A stretch of DNA of 64,000 bases from Mesobacillus foraminis (GCF_004340465.1 NZ_SLVV01000014.1:98071-162070), one strand, 5' to 3'. Shown: positions 8,280 through 16,825, numbered from the stretch's first letter. A program made the numbers and translations. The notes: generated from the sequence alone by a model not told the origin.

Positions 8280-9293
8280 ATGAAAGCATGGCAAAGACAA
8301 GGCGTTGGATTAGAAAATTTAAAATTGGTGGATTTACCTACACCAGAACCTGGACCGAAACAACTTCTTGTTCGTGTAAAGGCTGTTTCACTTAACTTTC
8401 GTGATAAAGCAATTGTTGATGGGGTTTATTTGCCGCATCTAATGACACAACCATTCGTACCTGTATCGGATGCATCTGGGGAAGTAATAAAAGTAGGTTC
8501 AGAGGTAAAGAAGTTTAAAAAAGGCGACCGTGTAACTTCTCATATGTTTACTAAATGGTTGGATGGAACTCCAAATAAAGATGATGGTGCCCATGCTTTA
8601 GGAGGACCAAAAAATGGCGGGTTAGCAGAATACATGCTGCTTGATGAGGACGCAACAGTAATGACACCAGCTACCTTAACTGATGAGGAAGCTTCGACAC
8701 TTCCTATCGCTGCATTTACTGTTTGGTTTTCATTAGTGGAATATGGAAAAATTAAAGCGGGAGATACTGTGCTTGTTCAAGGAACTGGAGGAGTTTCGGT
8801 ATACGCTGTTCAAATTGCTTCAGCACTAGGAGCAAAAGTTATTGCAACTAGCAGCAGCAACGAAAAATTAGAAAGAGTAAAAGCACTGGGTGCAAAAGAG
8901 GTTATAAACTATGCAGAGACTCCAGATTGGGAAAAAGAAGTATTAAAAATTACTGAAGGTAAAGGTGTAAACCATATTCTAGAAGTAGTTGGTGGTCAAA
9001 GTATTAACCGTTCAATTGAAGCTCTTGCTCTTCAAGGTCATATTTATATTATTGGTTTCTTGGAAAGTATGATGGCAGAAGTGAATGTATTCTCATTATT
9101 AGCAAAACAAGCTCATATCCAGGGGATCAACGTAGGACATCGTAGAGCTTTTGAGGATATGATTAGAGCTTTTGATGAGCTTGATATTAGACCTGTCATT
9201 GATACGGTGTACTCATTTGATGAAGCCCTTGATGCGTATAAACACCTGTATAAAGGGGCATTTGGTAAAATTGTAATAAAAGTTTCTGAGTAA
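8280..9293 (+). CDS. MDR-family NAD(P)-dependent alcohol dehydrogenase / quinone oxidoreductase-like
   Basis: 337 aa. Medium-chain dehydrogenase/reductase: an N-terminal GroES-like half (LNFRDKAIVDG, PVSDASGEVIKVG, GDRVTSHMF) and a Rossmann half (VLVQGTGGVSVYAVQIASALGAKVI). The cysteines and His typical of zinc ligands are not evident, pointing to the quinone-oxidoreductase side of the family. The start is set at 8280, behind GAGAGGA; an upstream in-frame ATG at 8259 precedes this site. It probably uses NADPH to reduce quinones or reactive carbonyls under ArsR control. Confidence 0.9.
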   Translation: MKAWQRQGVGLENLKLVDLPTPEPGPKQLLVRVKAVSLNFRDKAIVDGVYLPHLMTQPFVPVSDASGEVIKVGSEVKKFKKGDRVTSHMFTKWLDGTPNKDDGAHALGGPKNGGLAEYMLLDEDATVMTPATLTDEEASTLPIAAFTVWFSLVEYGKIKAGDTVLVQGTGGVSVYAVQIASALGAKVIATSSSNEKLERVKALGAKEVINYAETPDWEKEVLKITEGKGVNHILEVVGGQSINRSIEALALQGHIYIIGFLESMMAEVNVFSLLAKQAHIQGINVGHRRAFEDMIRAFDELDIRPVIDTVYSFDEALDAYKHLYKGAFGKIVIKVSE

Positions 9294-9318
9294 AGAAAGT
9301 TTTTAACAACTAAAATAC

Positions 9319-9352
9319 AAAAGTCCTTGGGTATTTACCAAGGCTTTTATTG
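9319..9352 (+). terminator. Rho-independent terminator
   Basis: CCTTGG (9325-9330) pairs with CCAAGG (9338-9343), extended by AAAAG and CTTTT, closing the oxidoreductase transcript. Confidence 0.8.
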
Positions 9353-9390
9353 TTTATAAAAAAAGTCGGAATATTAGAATGTGAAGGAAT

Positions 9391-9476
9391 GTACTTAAAT
9401 TAACGGGTGCGTTTATCCAAGAACCAGCTGCCAGAAAAAGCGGCTTTTTTCTTGTTCAACTAAAGAGAAGGTAGAT
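9391..9476 (+). repeat. Dispersed terminator-like repeat, copy with full head and tail
   Basis: Head TACTTAAATTAACGGGTGCG, then TTTATCCAAGAA, a hairpin AGCTGC...GCGGCT with T run, and tail CTTGTTCAACTAAAG. Related copies lie at about 10096, 10900, 11330, 12776, 14450, 16312, 29394 and 33844. Confidence 0.65.
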
Positions 9477-9527
9477 AATTATTGATGTTGAATAATATTA
9501 AAGAAAATTATATGGGAGAGGAAAATT

Positions 9528-10088
9528 TTGCTTACTAATTTGTACTTTGTACGACACGCACATTCTACATATACACCTGATGAATTAGGAAGACCTTTAT
9601 CTAATAGAGGTATTGCTGATGTAGAAAGAATTACTAACATTCTTGAAAGAGAAAACATAGATATTGTCATGTCCAGTCCATACAAGAGGGCGGTTCAAAC
9701 AGTTGAGGGAGTCGCAAAATTTATAGGTAAAGAAGTTACAGTCGAGGACGGATTTAAGGAGCGGAACTTATCTGTAAAACCTGTTGAGGAGTTTAATTTA
9801 GCTATTACAAAGGTATGGGAGGAACCTGCCTTTTCTTGGGAAGGTGGAGAATCTAATATTAACGCCCAGAAACGGGGGATTAAGGCAACTTTAAAGGTAT
9901 TAGAAACTTATGAAGGTAAAAACATTGTTGTAGGAACACACGGTAATATAATGGTACTAATTATGAATTTCTTTGATGAAATATATGGTTTTAGTTTTTG
10001 GAAAGACCTTGATATGCCGGATATTTACAAGTTAACATTTGATAAAAAGAATCTGAAAAAAGTTAATAGAATTTGGAATAGGACATAG
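9528..10088 (+). CDS. Histidine phosphatase (phosphoglycerate mutase-like)
   Basis: 186 aa from a TTG behind GGGAGAGGA. Histidine-phosphatase fold with the signature VRHAHS (nucleophile His near residue 9), SSPYKRAVQT, E-R-N-L and the second histidine in GTHGN. Members hydrolyse phosphomonoesters through a phosphohistidine; the substrate is unknown. The gene is bracketed by two copies of the dispersed repeat, as a single-gene unit. Confidence 0.9.
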   Translation: MLTNLYFVRHAHSTYTPDELGRPLSNRGIADVERITNILERENIDIVMSSPYKRAVQTVEGVAKFIGKEVTVEDGFKERNLSVKPVEEFNLAITKVWEEPAFSWEGGESNINAQKRGIKATLKVLETYEGKNIVVGTHGNIMVLIMNFFDEIYGFSFWKDLDMPDIYKLTFDKKNLKKVNRIWNRT

Positions 10089-10095
10089 GATTGTT

Positions 10096-10143
10096 ATTAA
10101 ACAAACGGGTGCGTCGATCCAGGAAGGATTAAGCACCTTTTTT
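10096..10143 (+). repeat. Dispersed terminator-like repeat
   Basis: Head TTAAACAAACGGGTGCGTCG and an internal stem GGTGC (10108-10112)/GCACC (10133-10137) followed by TTTTTT. It lies directly behind the phosphatase gene and acts as its terminator. Confidence 0.65.
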
Positions 10144-10280
10144 GTTGAATTCCTTATTGAACAAAATGAATCGCTATTAACGTAGATTATTTTTTCGGAT
10201 TATTATCTTTTATTAAATTAGGAGGTAATTTTTGGTATATACAGAATATATTTATGAAGTATCAAGTGAGGAGGGTGAAT

Positions 10281-10784
10281 ATGTTTCAAACATTAGATGG
10301 TTTCTTTAAATTATGGAATTTTGAAGCAGATGCCACTCAGAAAATTCTTAATCAACTTACAGATGAGTCTTTATCCCAAGAAGTTACATCTCAAAATTGG
10401 ACATTAGGAAGAATAGCTTGGCATACTGTAACAGCGATTGGTGTTATCTCATCTCGAACTGACCTTACCCTTGACGCACCTACACATGATTATCCTGTGC
10501 CAACCTCAGCAAAATTCATCTCTGATAGCTATCAACAAGCAAGGAATGCTTTTTCACAAGCAGTAAAAAATCATTGGAGTGACAAAAATCTTAGTGATGA
10601 ACAAGATGTTTTTGGACAGAGATTGTCCAATCTCGAACTGTTAACTTTTTTGATTCAACATCAAATTCACCATCGTGGACAAATGACCATTTTGATGCGG
10701 CAAGCAGGTTTAACCGTCCCTGGTCTTTATGGTCCATCAAAAGAGGAATGGGATATGATAGGTAGGGAAGCCCCTAAAATGTAA
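10281..10784 (+). CDS. DinB-family four-helix metalloprotein
   Basis: 167 aa. DinB/YfiT-like superfamily with three metal-site histidines: WHTV (residue about 50) and HQIHHRG (about 134-138). Members include thiol-dependent (bacillithiol) transferases and proteins of unknown function; Bacillus genomes carry many paralogues. The start is at 10281 because GAGGAGGGTGA lies just before it; an in-frame ATG at 10254 is upstream of that site. Cytoplasmic. The substrate is unknown. Confidence 0.9.
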   Translation: MFQTLDGFFKLWNFEADATQKILNQLTDESLSQEVTSQNWTLGRIAWHTVTAIGVISSRTDLTLDAPTHDYPVPTSAKFISDSYQQARNAFSQAVKNHWSDKNLSDEQDVFGQRLSNLELLTFLIQHQIHHRGQMTILMRQAGLTVPGLYGPSKEEWDMIGREAPKM

Positions 10785-10899
10785 TTAAACTTTTGGAAGA
10801 TAAATAATATGAACTTTAGAAAAAAGAATACGATAATATACATCTGGGTTGCTAACTGTAGCAGCCTCTATTTTATTAATACAAGATTGTGAAAGAATA

Positions 10900-10970
10900 T
10901 ACTTAAGTAAACGGGTGCAAGAGTTAAAGATGGGATCGCTGCGGCGATCTTTTTTCTTATGGAGCTAAAA
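10900..10970 (+). repeat. Dispersed terminator-like repeat
   Basis: Head ATACTTAAGTAAACGGGTGC, stem GATCGC (10934-10939)/GCGATC (10944-10949), T run, tail TTCTTATGGAGCTAAAAG. Confidence 0.65.
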
Positions 10971-11079
10971 GTTAGCGGAAGAAGGAAACAGAAAATAAAA
11001 GTAGAATTTATTTAAAGGATCTAATTGTTATTCCCAGTCAGAATAGTTAAACAACCATTAATTAATTGGGAGTTAGAAG

Positions 11080-11211
11080 ATGAAAAATAAAAAAAGAAAT
11101 AGAAATGGCTTTTTAAAAGATACCCTAATTGAGTTTATATTTGAAGTGGTATGGAGCATCTTAATGATTATACCAAGAATTATAATTCGATTAATAGGGA
11201 AAATTTGGTGA
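11080..11211 (+). CDS. Small membrane protein, 43 aa
   Basis: A basic N-terminus (MKNKKRNRNG) is followed by one long hydrophobic stretch, FEVVWSILMIIPRIIIRLIG, ending in KIW. GGGAG precedes the ATG. The composition (basic head, one or two short helices) is typical of conserved small Bacillus membrane proteins. No function known. It forms a unit between two dispersed repeats. Confidence 0.55.
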   Translation: MKNKKRNRNGFLKDTLIEFIFEVVWSILMIIPRIIIRLIGKIW

Positions 11212-11241
11212 AATAGTTAGTCAAAATAGAGCTTACGAGGG

Positions 11242-11270
11242 CGATTGCAAATAAGAGCAGTCGTTTTTTT
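11242..11270 (+). terminator. Rho-independent terminator
   Basis: CGATTGC (11242-11248) pairs with GCAGTCG (11257-11263), one G-U pair, followed by seven T. It terminates the small membrane protein gene. Confidence 0.7.
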
Positions 11271-11329
11271 AAAAAATAAGACAAGTTCTCCTGTAATGAA
11301 TGAACTGAAAAAAGGATAAGTTTGTGAAT

Positions 11330-11396
11330 AAACGCACTTAAACGAAAGGGTTCTATAGCTAAGGATAGGAGCTGTCTTTAAAGGCAGCTTTTTCAT
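11330..11396 (+). repeat. Dispersed terminator-like repeat, divergent copy
   Basis: Head GCACTTAAACGAAAGGG, stem AGCTG (11370-11374)/CAGCT (11385-11389), T run. Confidence 0.5.
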
Positions 11397-11531
11397 CTGG
11401 AATCATCGGGGAAGGATAGTGGAATAAAAAAGTCAATTATAGGTTAACTGCATAAATCAGTTGAATCTATTGTTCTTTTAGAATCTAGTAATACAAAACA
11501 AGAAAGTAATAATATAAGCGGTAATAAAATA

Positions 11532-11752
11532 ATGAAGGCCGTTTTCAATAGAGTGCAAGATGCTATCAAGAATGGTTCCACCATTACATACCTATCCAGT
11601 TCCGTTGATAGAGCTTTCAGATCAATGGAACGTCAAGCCTTACATATGGAAAACAACCGTCAAAAGCATTAAGAAAGAAACGTGAAGATGAAGCACGTGA
11701 ATTGTTAAATCCCATCAAAGACGTACCATTTGTTAATTGGTTAGAAATGTAG
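11532..11752 (+). pseudogene. Frameshifted C-terminal gene fragment, replication-protein-like
   Basis: The first frame reads MKAVFNRVQDAIKNGSTITYLSSS and on to QKH at 11672; the adjacent frame continues KALRKKREDEARELLNPIK and ends VPFVNWLEM. The join is a one-base frame change near 11663. An open in-frame stretch upstream (from about 11445) lacks a start, so the 5' end is missing. A KKRE-rich helix followed by PF-NWLE is reminiscent of C-termini of plasmid or phage replication proteins; this is a weak recollection. Possible scar of a mobile element. Confidence 0.35.
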
Positions 11753-11980
11753 GAAAAAACCTTCCGTATTCCCTTATGTTTAAGGGGGGGCAGCCATAAC
11801 GCCATATAGCCCTTGCACCAACTCTTTTAGGGCTGGTACATACTACAGCGTATAATGTCGGGAATATGCGAATAGTTATAGGTTATATTATAGGTTCTTT
11901 ACTCATCACCTCGGAGGTGGAATCGTAGCAAGCCTAACATCCTGTAATGAAAAAGAATTTTTTTGGAAAGAGCGTGAGAG

Positions 11981-12568
11981 ATGAAGTACATAAGAGCAGA
12001 TTGGACATGTTTTGATCCGCGTTTGGATATGAGCCGAATTTTTGTGGAAGGCTGGTTTCAGTGGTTGAAGCAACTGACTAAAGATAAGGAGAAGCTGGTT
12101 CGGGCGTTTGCCCATTGTTTTGTCTTGGAGAATTATTATGTGGCGGTAGCCGATGGCGAGGTTGCGTCTTTTGTGGCTGTCACGGATCGAAAGTCGCCGT
12201 TTATGGCCTTGGATAAGAAAGTCTTGAGGCGGGAATTGGGTCTGTTGCGTGGCACCATTGCTTATGGGGTTGTCAATAAGTATTTAGCGAATCCTGTCTA
12301 TCCGTTTTCCTTGGAGGCTGGCACCGGTTCCTTTGATATTGTGGGGACGGCTCCTAAGTTTCGGGGCCAGGGAATTGGCCGTGGCCTGATGCTGGAGGCA
12401 ATTAAGGACCGGGATTATGGCAAGTATGTCATCGAGACTTATGACACGAATCACAGCGCGATTCGCCTGTATGAGAAGGTTGGTTTCCGGGAATTCAAGC
12501 GGGTGCCGGAGAAAAATAAACGAGCCGGGTTTGATTATGCTGTTTACTTAGGGTTAGAAGTTGATTAA
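11981..12568 (+). CDS. GNAT family N-acetyltransferase
   Basis: 195 aa. The acetyl-CoA loop RGQGIGRGLM (about residues 128-137) and the C-terminal VIETYDTNHSAIRLYEKVGF are classic GNAT elements. N-terminal about 60 residues form a family-specific helix region. It is visibly more GC-rich than the flanking AT-rich DNA, suggesting transfer. A ribosome binding site is weak (GAGCGTGAGAG). Substrate unknown. Confidence 0.88.
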   Translation: MKYIRADWTCFDPRLDMSRIFVEGWFQWLKQLTKDKEKLVRAFAHCFVLENYYVAVADGEVASFVAVTDRKSPFMALDKKVLRRELGLLRGTIAYGVVNKYLANPVYPFSLEAGTGSFDIVGTAPKFRGQGIGRGLMLEAIKDRDYGKYVIETYDTNHSAIRLYEKVGFREFKRVPEKNKRAGFDYAVYLGLEVD

Positions 12569-12582
12569 ATCAGTCTGTTTGA

Positions 12583-12741
12583 TACCAAAAAATATATTCC
12601 ATTGTTGTAGATGGAGAAGGCTGGGTTTGTAGTGATAATGAATTAAAAATGAATATAAAAGCTAACGATATAGTTTTTGGGAAAAAGGTGAAGGACACGA
12701 AACACAGCAACTGCCACTGGACTGACTGCAATTGTAATTGA
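12583..12741 (+). pseudogene. Open fragment with Cys/His-rich C-terminus
   Basis: A 52-codon open stretch reads SIVVDGEGWVCSDNELKMN and ends in KHSNCHWTDCNCN before TGA. There is no upstream start codon with a ribosome binding site; an internal ATG gives a 30-aa peptide. The wording looks protein-like, so this may be the 3' end of a lost gene or a short Cys-rich peptide. Family unknown. Confidence 0.3.
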
Positions 12742-12775
12742 GTCTGCCAATTAAAGAACATAAATAAAAAAATTT

Positions 12776-12846
12776 GTTGAACTAATCTTTACTTCAATAC
12801 CAGGAGCTGATCAGCAGCCCTTTTTCTTACGGAACTAAAGGGAGTT
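12776..12846 (+). repeat. Dispersed terminator-like repeat, tail well conserved
   Basis: Head TTGAACTAATC, a hairpin around the perfect GCTGATCAGC palindrome, CCTTTTTCTTACGGAACTAAAG as tail. Behind it an open AT-rich stretch leads to the Rrf2 promoter. Confidence 0.5.
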
Positions 12847-12955
12847 GAATAAGTCAGTGTAGTCAGAGAAAACTTATTTTCTTGATGTCTCGTGTAACAA
12901 GATTTTTCAATAGAAGAAGATGATTATCCGAACATAGAAAATCAATAATGGTAAA

Positions 12956-13003
12956 TTGACAAAATACGTTTCAGGTTGTATTATAGACAAATTAAGTCTG
13001 TAA
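12956..13003 (+). promoter_or_regulatory. Promoter and candidate operator of the Rrf2 gene
   Basis: TTGACA (12956-12961), a 17-bp spacer and TATTAT (12979-12984) form a good SigA promoter. Immediately downstream AGAC-AAATTAA-GTCT is an inverted repeat at the expected start of transcription, a natural autoregulatory site for the Rrf2 protein it precedes. Confidence 0.7.
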
Positions 13004-13018
13004 TTAGAGGTGACTAAG

Positions 13019-13459
13019 TTGAAATACTCTAAAGCAACCAACTACGCATTGCATACGATGGTTTATCTCCTTCTCATCCCTGATGGGAAAAGCATCGGGG
13101 TAAGACCATTAGCAGAATTTTTAAGAGTGTCTCCCACATATCTTTCGAAAATTTTGACAAAACTTGTAAAAGCTGGTTTTATTGAATCTGCTACTGGTGT
13201 TAATGGAGGCTATAAGCCAATAAAGAACAGATATGACATTACGTTCCTTGATGTCATTCATGCCATAGAAGGACCAGCTTCAATGTTCAACTGTAATTTA
13301 GAACACATTGCATCTGATAATCAAAACTGTTTAATTGAAAAAGTGATGGTCAATGCCGAACTCAAAATGGTGACTTATCTTAAAGAAAAGAAAATTAAGG
13401 AATTAACTGAGAAAGTTGACTCAAGCGTAATCATTTTTATTAACAATGAGTCCAAATAA
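13019..13459 (+). CDS. Rrf2-family transcriptional regulator
   Basis: 146 aa from TTG. Winged-helix protein: YALHTMVYL, LAEFLRVSPTYLSKILTKLVKAGFI as recognition region, then GGYKPIK as wing. The Cys cluster of Fe-S Rrf2 proteins (IscR/NsrR) is reduced to two cysteines (about residues 91 and 105), so it may sense thiol or redox state in the manner of YwnA/CymR-like members. TAGAGG at 13005-13010 fixes the TTG start; the upstream GTG overlaps that site. Likely regulates the flavoprotein that follows 64 bp downstream. Confidence 0.88.
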   Translation: MKYSKATNYALHTMVYLLLIPDGKSIGVRPLAEFLRVSPTYLSKILTKLVKAGFIESATGVNGGYKPIKNRYDITFLDVIHAIEGPASMFNCNLEHIASDNQNCLIEKVMVNAELKMVTYLKEKKIKELTEKVDSSVIIFINNESK

Positions 13460-13523
13460 TTTTTTTGTCTTAATTATAGATAATAAAGGTATTTAATATA
13501 TTTAATTAAAAGGAGCGTATATT

Positions 13524-14420
13524 ATGCTAGATTGTGTAATTGTAGGTGGAGGTCCAGCAGGTTTAAACGCTGCACTTGTATTAGGTAGGGCAAGAAGGAA
13601 AGTGGTTTTATTCGATAGTAATTCTCCGAGAAACGCGGTGACCCATGAGTCGCATGGCTTTATAACAAGAGATGGAATTAAACCAAGTGAATTCAGGAAA
13701 ATTGCTCACCATGACATAGCCAAATATCCTTCTGTAATGATTAGAAATGAAAAAATTACTGACGTTAAAAAAAAGGGGATGTTATTTGAACTCGTGACAG
13801 AAGAAGGGGAATGTATTCAAGCAAAGAAAGTTATTCTAGCGACTGGTCTAAAGGAAATCCATCCGTCCGTGGATAACCTTATGAATTATTACGGAAAAAG
13901 TCTTTTTAGTTGTCCTTATTGTGATGGCTGGGAGTTGAAAGACCTTCCGCTTATAGTGTTAACAGAATTCCCACATGCTTTCCATTTTGTTAAAATTGTT
14001 TATAATTGGAGCAAAGACTTAATCGTTTGTACCAATGGACACAAGGTTTTAACTACGGAGCAAAAAGAAGTGCTTCAAAGAAAAGGTATAAAGGTATCTG
14101 AACAAAAAATCAAAACTCTTGTTGGTGAAAATGGATTTTTAGAATCCGTAATTTTTGAGGATGGTCAAGAAGTAAAGAGGAATGGCGGATTTGTGACACC
14201 CCAATGGATTCAGGCTTCACATTTGGGTCAATCTTTAGGATGCGAAATAAACCAGCTTGGCGGAATTATAACAGATGAGTTGGGCAGGACCAATATTGAA
14301 GGTGTTTATGCAGCAGGTGATACATCAGTTATCGCTCCTTCACAAGTGATTATTGCGGCGGCTGAAGGTAGTAAAGCCGCAATTGGAGTGAATACAGACT
14401 TAACCCAAGACGAGTTTTAA
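13524..14420 (+). CDS. Thioredoxin-reductase-like FAD disulfide oxidoreductase
   Basis: 298 aa. N-terminal FAD motif GGGPAGLNAAL, ATG(L) segment, redox pair in SCPYCDGWE (about residue 130) and the C-terminal FAD motif GVYAAGDTS. The position of the NADPH motif (GGGDSA in thioredoxin reductases) reads LTEFPHAFHF and the H-R-R phosphate-binding arginines are absent. This suggests that it may not use NADPH in the usual way, as in GliT/HlmI-type dithiol oxidases, which use oxygen. Good site AAAGGAGCG. Probably regulated by the Rrf2 protein upstream. Confidence 0.88.
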   Translation: MLDCVIVGGGPAGLNAALVLGRARRKVVLFDSNSPRNAVTHESHGFITRDGIKPSEFRKIAHHDIAKYPSVMIRNEKITDVKKKGMLFELVTEEGECIQAKKVILATGLKEIHPSVDNLMNYYGKSLFSCPYCDGWELKDLPLIVLTEFPHAFHFVKIVYNWSKDLIVCTNGHKVLTTEQKEVLQRKGIKVSEQKIKTLVGENGFLESVIFEDGQEVKRNGGFVTPQWIQASHLGQSLGCEINQLGGIITDELGRTNIEGVYAAGDTSVIAPSQVIIAAAEGSKAAIGVNTDLTQDEF

Positions 14421-14503
14421 TTCAATCATTATTAAAACATTGTAAAGCAATGTACTTAAACTAACGAGTTTTTTAGTCAAATAAGGCTTAGGATTTATAA
14501 CAA

Positions 14504-14532
14504 AAAACTCACCAATTCACTAGGTGAGTTTT
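14504..14532. terminator. Bidirectional terminator behind the site-2 protease
   Basis: AAAACTCACC (14504-14513) pairs with GGTGAGTTTT (14523-14532), with T runs on both strands. It serves the converging flavoprotein and protease genes. A dispersed repeat head (TACTTAAACTAACGAG) lies just upstream at about 14451. Confidence 0.8.
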
Positions 14533-14652
14533 GCTTTTTTAGATGCCAACAGGATGGTGAATTTACGTAGTTGTACGTTTTTAGGGGAGCAGTCAAAACG
14601 AGACTGCCTATTATGGGCAGATATGTTGGTTTCATCAGATTATCCTAACAGA

Positions 14653-15759
14653 TTAAGGAAGCATTGATTTGTATTGGTCCATTAAATCCCCGGCATACAT
14701 GCTTGTTGCAATCAGGAAAATGGCTAGTCCCACATAAAGGATACCCCAAACGATTTTTGTCTTACGGTCTGAAACATAATACGACCGTTCACTTTCCAAT
14801 TGCTCTTCTTGTTCTTTGATTTTATTTTTGTGGAAATCTAGAACCGTTTCTTTTGGTTCGGTATCTATCTTTAAGATATGGTCCATCAATAAGGAACGGG
14901 TACTTATTTCCGTTTCGATTTTGTATTTTTCCTTCTTCTTTTTATCCTCTAAAACGGGAATGAACCAACCATTCATCTTATATAATTTACGCTTCATGTA
15001 ATCAGCTTCAGCATTCCATTTATTAATGAACCCAATTCTTTCGTCAAAAGGTGCTGCTGTGAATTTCTCAAACTCCTCCATCGCAAAGCGGTTCGCATCG
15101 ATAACAACCTGTCTTTTAAAAGCATTCATTTCTCCGCGGAAATCACTCCACCATTTTCCGACTCCAAATAACAGAAACAATATTAGAAGTGGATTCGGAT
15201 GGAAGAATAAGTACAGTATCATACCAATTATCCCTAATGCCCAAATTTTTGTTGAAATGACGCCGACAATTCTCCCTCCGTCCAAGGGATGGACAGGCAT
15301 AAGGTTAAACAGGTTTAATAAGGCACCTAGCGTAATGACCAACAACCAGAATGGATTATCGGTCATAATGAACAAGGGGATTGCTGGAAGGAAGGCGATC
15401 GTCCCTAAAAGCGGACCGCCATAAGCTAAATATGCCTCAGTGTTGGCGTCTTTTGGTTGCTCTTTCATGGAGATAAAGGCTCCCAGGAAAGGGATGAAGA
15501 TGGCTTTGGATGTTTTGACCCCTTTTCTTTTAGCCGCAAGCAAGTGTCCCATTTCATGCACATAAATCAAGTACACAATAACACCCGCAAACTTCCATCC
15601 GTATACAAGGGCATAGGCACCCAAAGAGACAAAGATGGAGATTAAACTCCCGAACTTGGCTAATTTTAACACAACAAATAGCCATTTCATCTTACTTAAA
15701 AGGAACAGCCCTACTGCTCCTAATCCCAGCCACGTTTTTTTTAGTTTTGATTCTTTCAA
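14653..15759 (-). CDS. Site-2 protease family membrane metalloprotease
   Basis: 368 aa from TTG behind GAGAGGAG. Intramembrane zinc protease: HEMGHLLAAKR (about residues 68-78) gives the H-E-x-x-H site and MPVHPLDGGR (about 154-163) the conserved DG motif. About six membrane segments fill residues 10-200. A cytosolic alpha-helical region follows, then a C-terminal pair of hydrophobic segments. Members cleave membrane-bound regulators or signal peptides; the substrate is unknown. A truncated copy of its 3' end lies at 6574-6876. Confidence 0.92.
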   Translation of the reverse strand: MKESKLKKTWLGLGAVGLFLLSKMKWLFVVLKLAKFGSLISIFVSLGAYALVYGWKFAGVIVYLIYVHEMGHLLAAKRKGVKTSKAIFIPFLGAFISMKEQPKDANTEAYLAYGGPLLGTIAFLPAIPLFIMTDNPFWLLVITLGALLNLFNLMPVHPLDGGRIVGVISTKIWALGIIGMILYLFFHPNPLLILFLLFGVGKWWSDFRGEMNAFKRQVVIDANRFAMEEFEKFTAAPFDERIGFINKWNAEADYMKRKLYKMNGWFIPVLEDKKKKEKYKIETEISTRSLLMDHILKIDTEPKETVLDFHKNKIKEQEEQLESERSYYVSDRKTKIVWGILYVGLAIFLIATSMYAGDLMDQYKSMLP

Positions 15760-16089
15760 AGGTGTACTCCTCTCAAAAAAGGTAAACAGTCATTTCTTGT
15801 CTTTATAGATCAATTATTAATGAAATAAGGAAACGGTACATTCATTATGTAGACATTTTTTTTGCTGCATATTAATGTTTAATTGGATTTCCCCCTTTTT
15901 CCTCCTTCTATACGCAATGACTCCGACATAATCAACTAACCGATTCAAACGGTTCTTCGGTCATTGAATTTAAATGCAGCGTATCAAAAGAAGTTGGAAA
16001 TAATTGATTTCGAAAAAAATTATGGTGAAAAGATTGCATTCCTTATTTATCATCTATGAATACGAAATAACTAAAGTGAGGTTTCAAAA

Positions 16090-16140
16090 ATGTCTAATCT
16101 CACGAATCGAAAAAAATTAAGGGGAGGGTTTTTTGAATAA
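16090..16140 (+). CDS. Tiny leader-like ORF, 16 aa
   Basis: MSNLTNRKKLRGGFFE with a good GTGAGG site. Its stop codon overlaps the start of the next small ORF in another frame, an arrangement expected for translational coupling. Confidence 0.3.
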   Translation: MSNLTNRKKLRGGFFE

Positions 16141-16237
16141 CCTATATCTATATTGGAGGATATTTGTCATAGTGGCGTTAGTGGGGCTTTTCTTAACGAA
16201 TCTTATAAGTCAATTCATCTCCCTGTCATTTCTTTGA
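16133..16237 (+). CDS. Small single-span membrane peptide, 34 aa
   Basis: A TTG start behind GGGGAGGG gives MNNLYLYWRIF followed by a hydrophobic helix IVALVGLFLTNLI and a short tail. The strong ribosome binding site and the overlap with the 16-aa ORF suggest a real product. It could be a small membrane regulator or a toxin-like peptide; unproven. Confidence 0.4.
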   Translation: MNNLYLYWRIFVIVALVGLFLTNLISQFISLSFL

Positions 16238-16311
16238 GGAGTGAAAACCTTTATTCGGATTCCTTGGCTAAGTTTACGGAAAAATAGCATTTTAAATGGT
16301 GAAGAATTGTG

Positions 16312-16376
16312 CTAAACCAAACGGATGCAAGATTAAGAACCGGCTGTTATTCCAGCCGGTCTCTTTTCTACTTTCA
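16312..16376 (+). repeat. Dispersed terminator-like repeat
   Basis: Head GTGCTAAACCAAACGGATGC, perfect 8-bp stem ACCGGCTG (16339-16346)/CAGCCGGT (16353-16360), then TCTCTTTTC. Confidence 0.6.
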
Positions 16377-16429
16377 ACAATAAATAGGGCAGTAGTTTAA
16401 GAAAATCATCTATTTTTCTTCGTGAAAAT

Positions 16430-16825
16430 TTATTTTTCGATGGCTAATCTGAAGACTAAAATGGCAAGCAGACTGGTCAATGGAGTCATGATCAGCTTTT
16501 CAAATCCAGAGCTTGAAACTGAATTTCCTATTGTATTAAGCACCATAAGAGCAAACAGGACCCAAGTGGCCAACATCACCGTCCTTCTGAACTTTTCTTT
16601 AAAAACATATCCTGCTTTTATCGCAATAATTGAAATGAAAAGTATTTGCACAACTATTGATATGCTTTCAAATAGGATTAAATCCGCCTCGTTCTTTAAT
16701 CTTCCTCCCCATACAAAGCTATATGGAAGAATTTTAAGTAATATCAGGATATGCATCAAAAGTGCTGATAGATTAATGATTAAAATAAGATTACTTGCCA
16801 GTGTGATACTAATCATTTTTTTCAT
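16430..16825 (-). CDS. Four-helix membrane protein, function unknown
   Basis: 131 aa with four hydrophobic helices (about residues 5-28, 45-70, 78-98 and 108-128) and a short basic loop after the second (KEKFRR). GAGG lies eight bases before the ATG at 16825; an ATG six bases upstream is too close to it. Codon pattern and helix spacing look genuine, though an antisense frame is also open. No family recognised. Confidence 0.65.
   Translation of the reverse strand: MKKMISITLASNLILIINLSALLMHILILLKILPYSFVWGGRLKNEADLILFESISIVVQILFISIIAIKAGYVFKEKFRRTVMLATWVLFALMVLNTIGNSVSSSGFEKLIMTPLTSLLAILVFRLAIEK

Noticed and set aside
16133..16140. Programmed -1 frameshift at the T run joining the two tiny ORFs
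   Set aside because: The second ORF is in the +1 frame relative to the first, so the -1 slippery heptamer does not join them.
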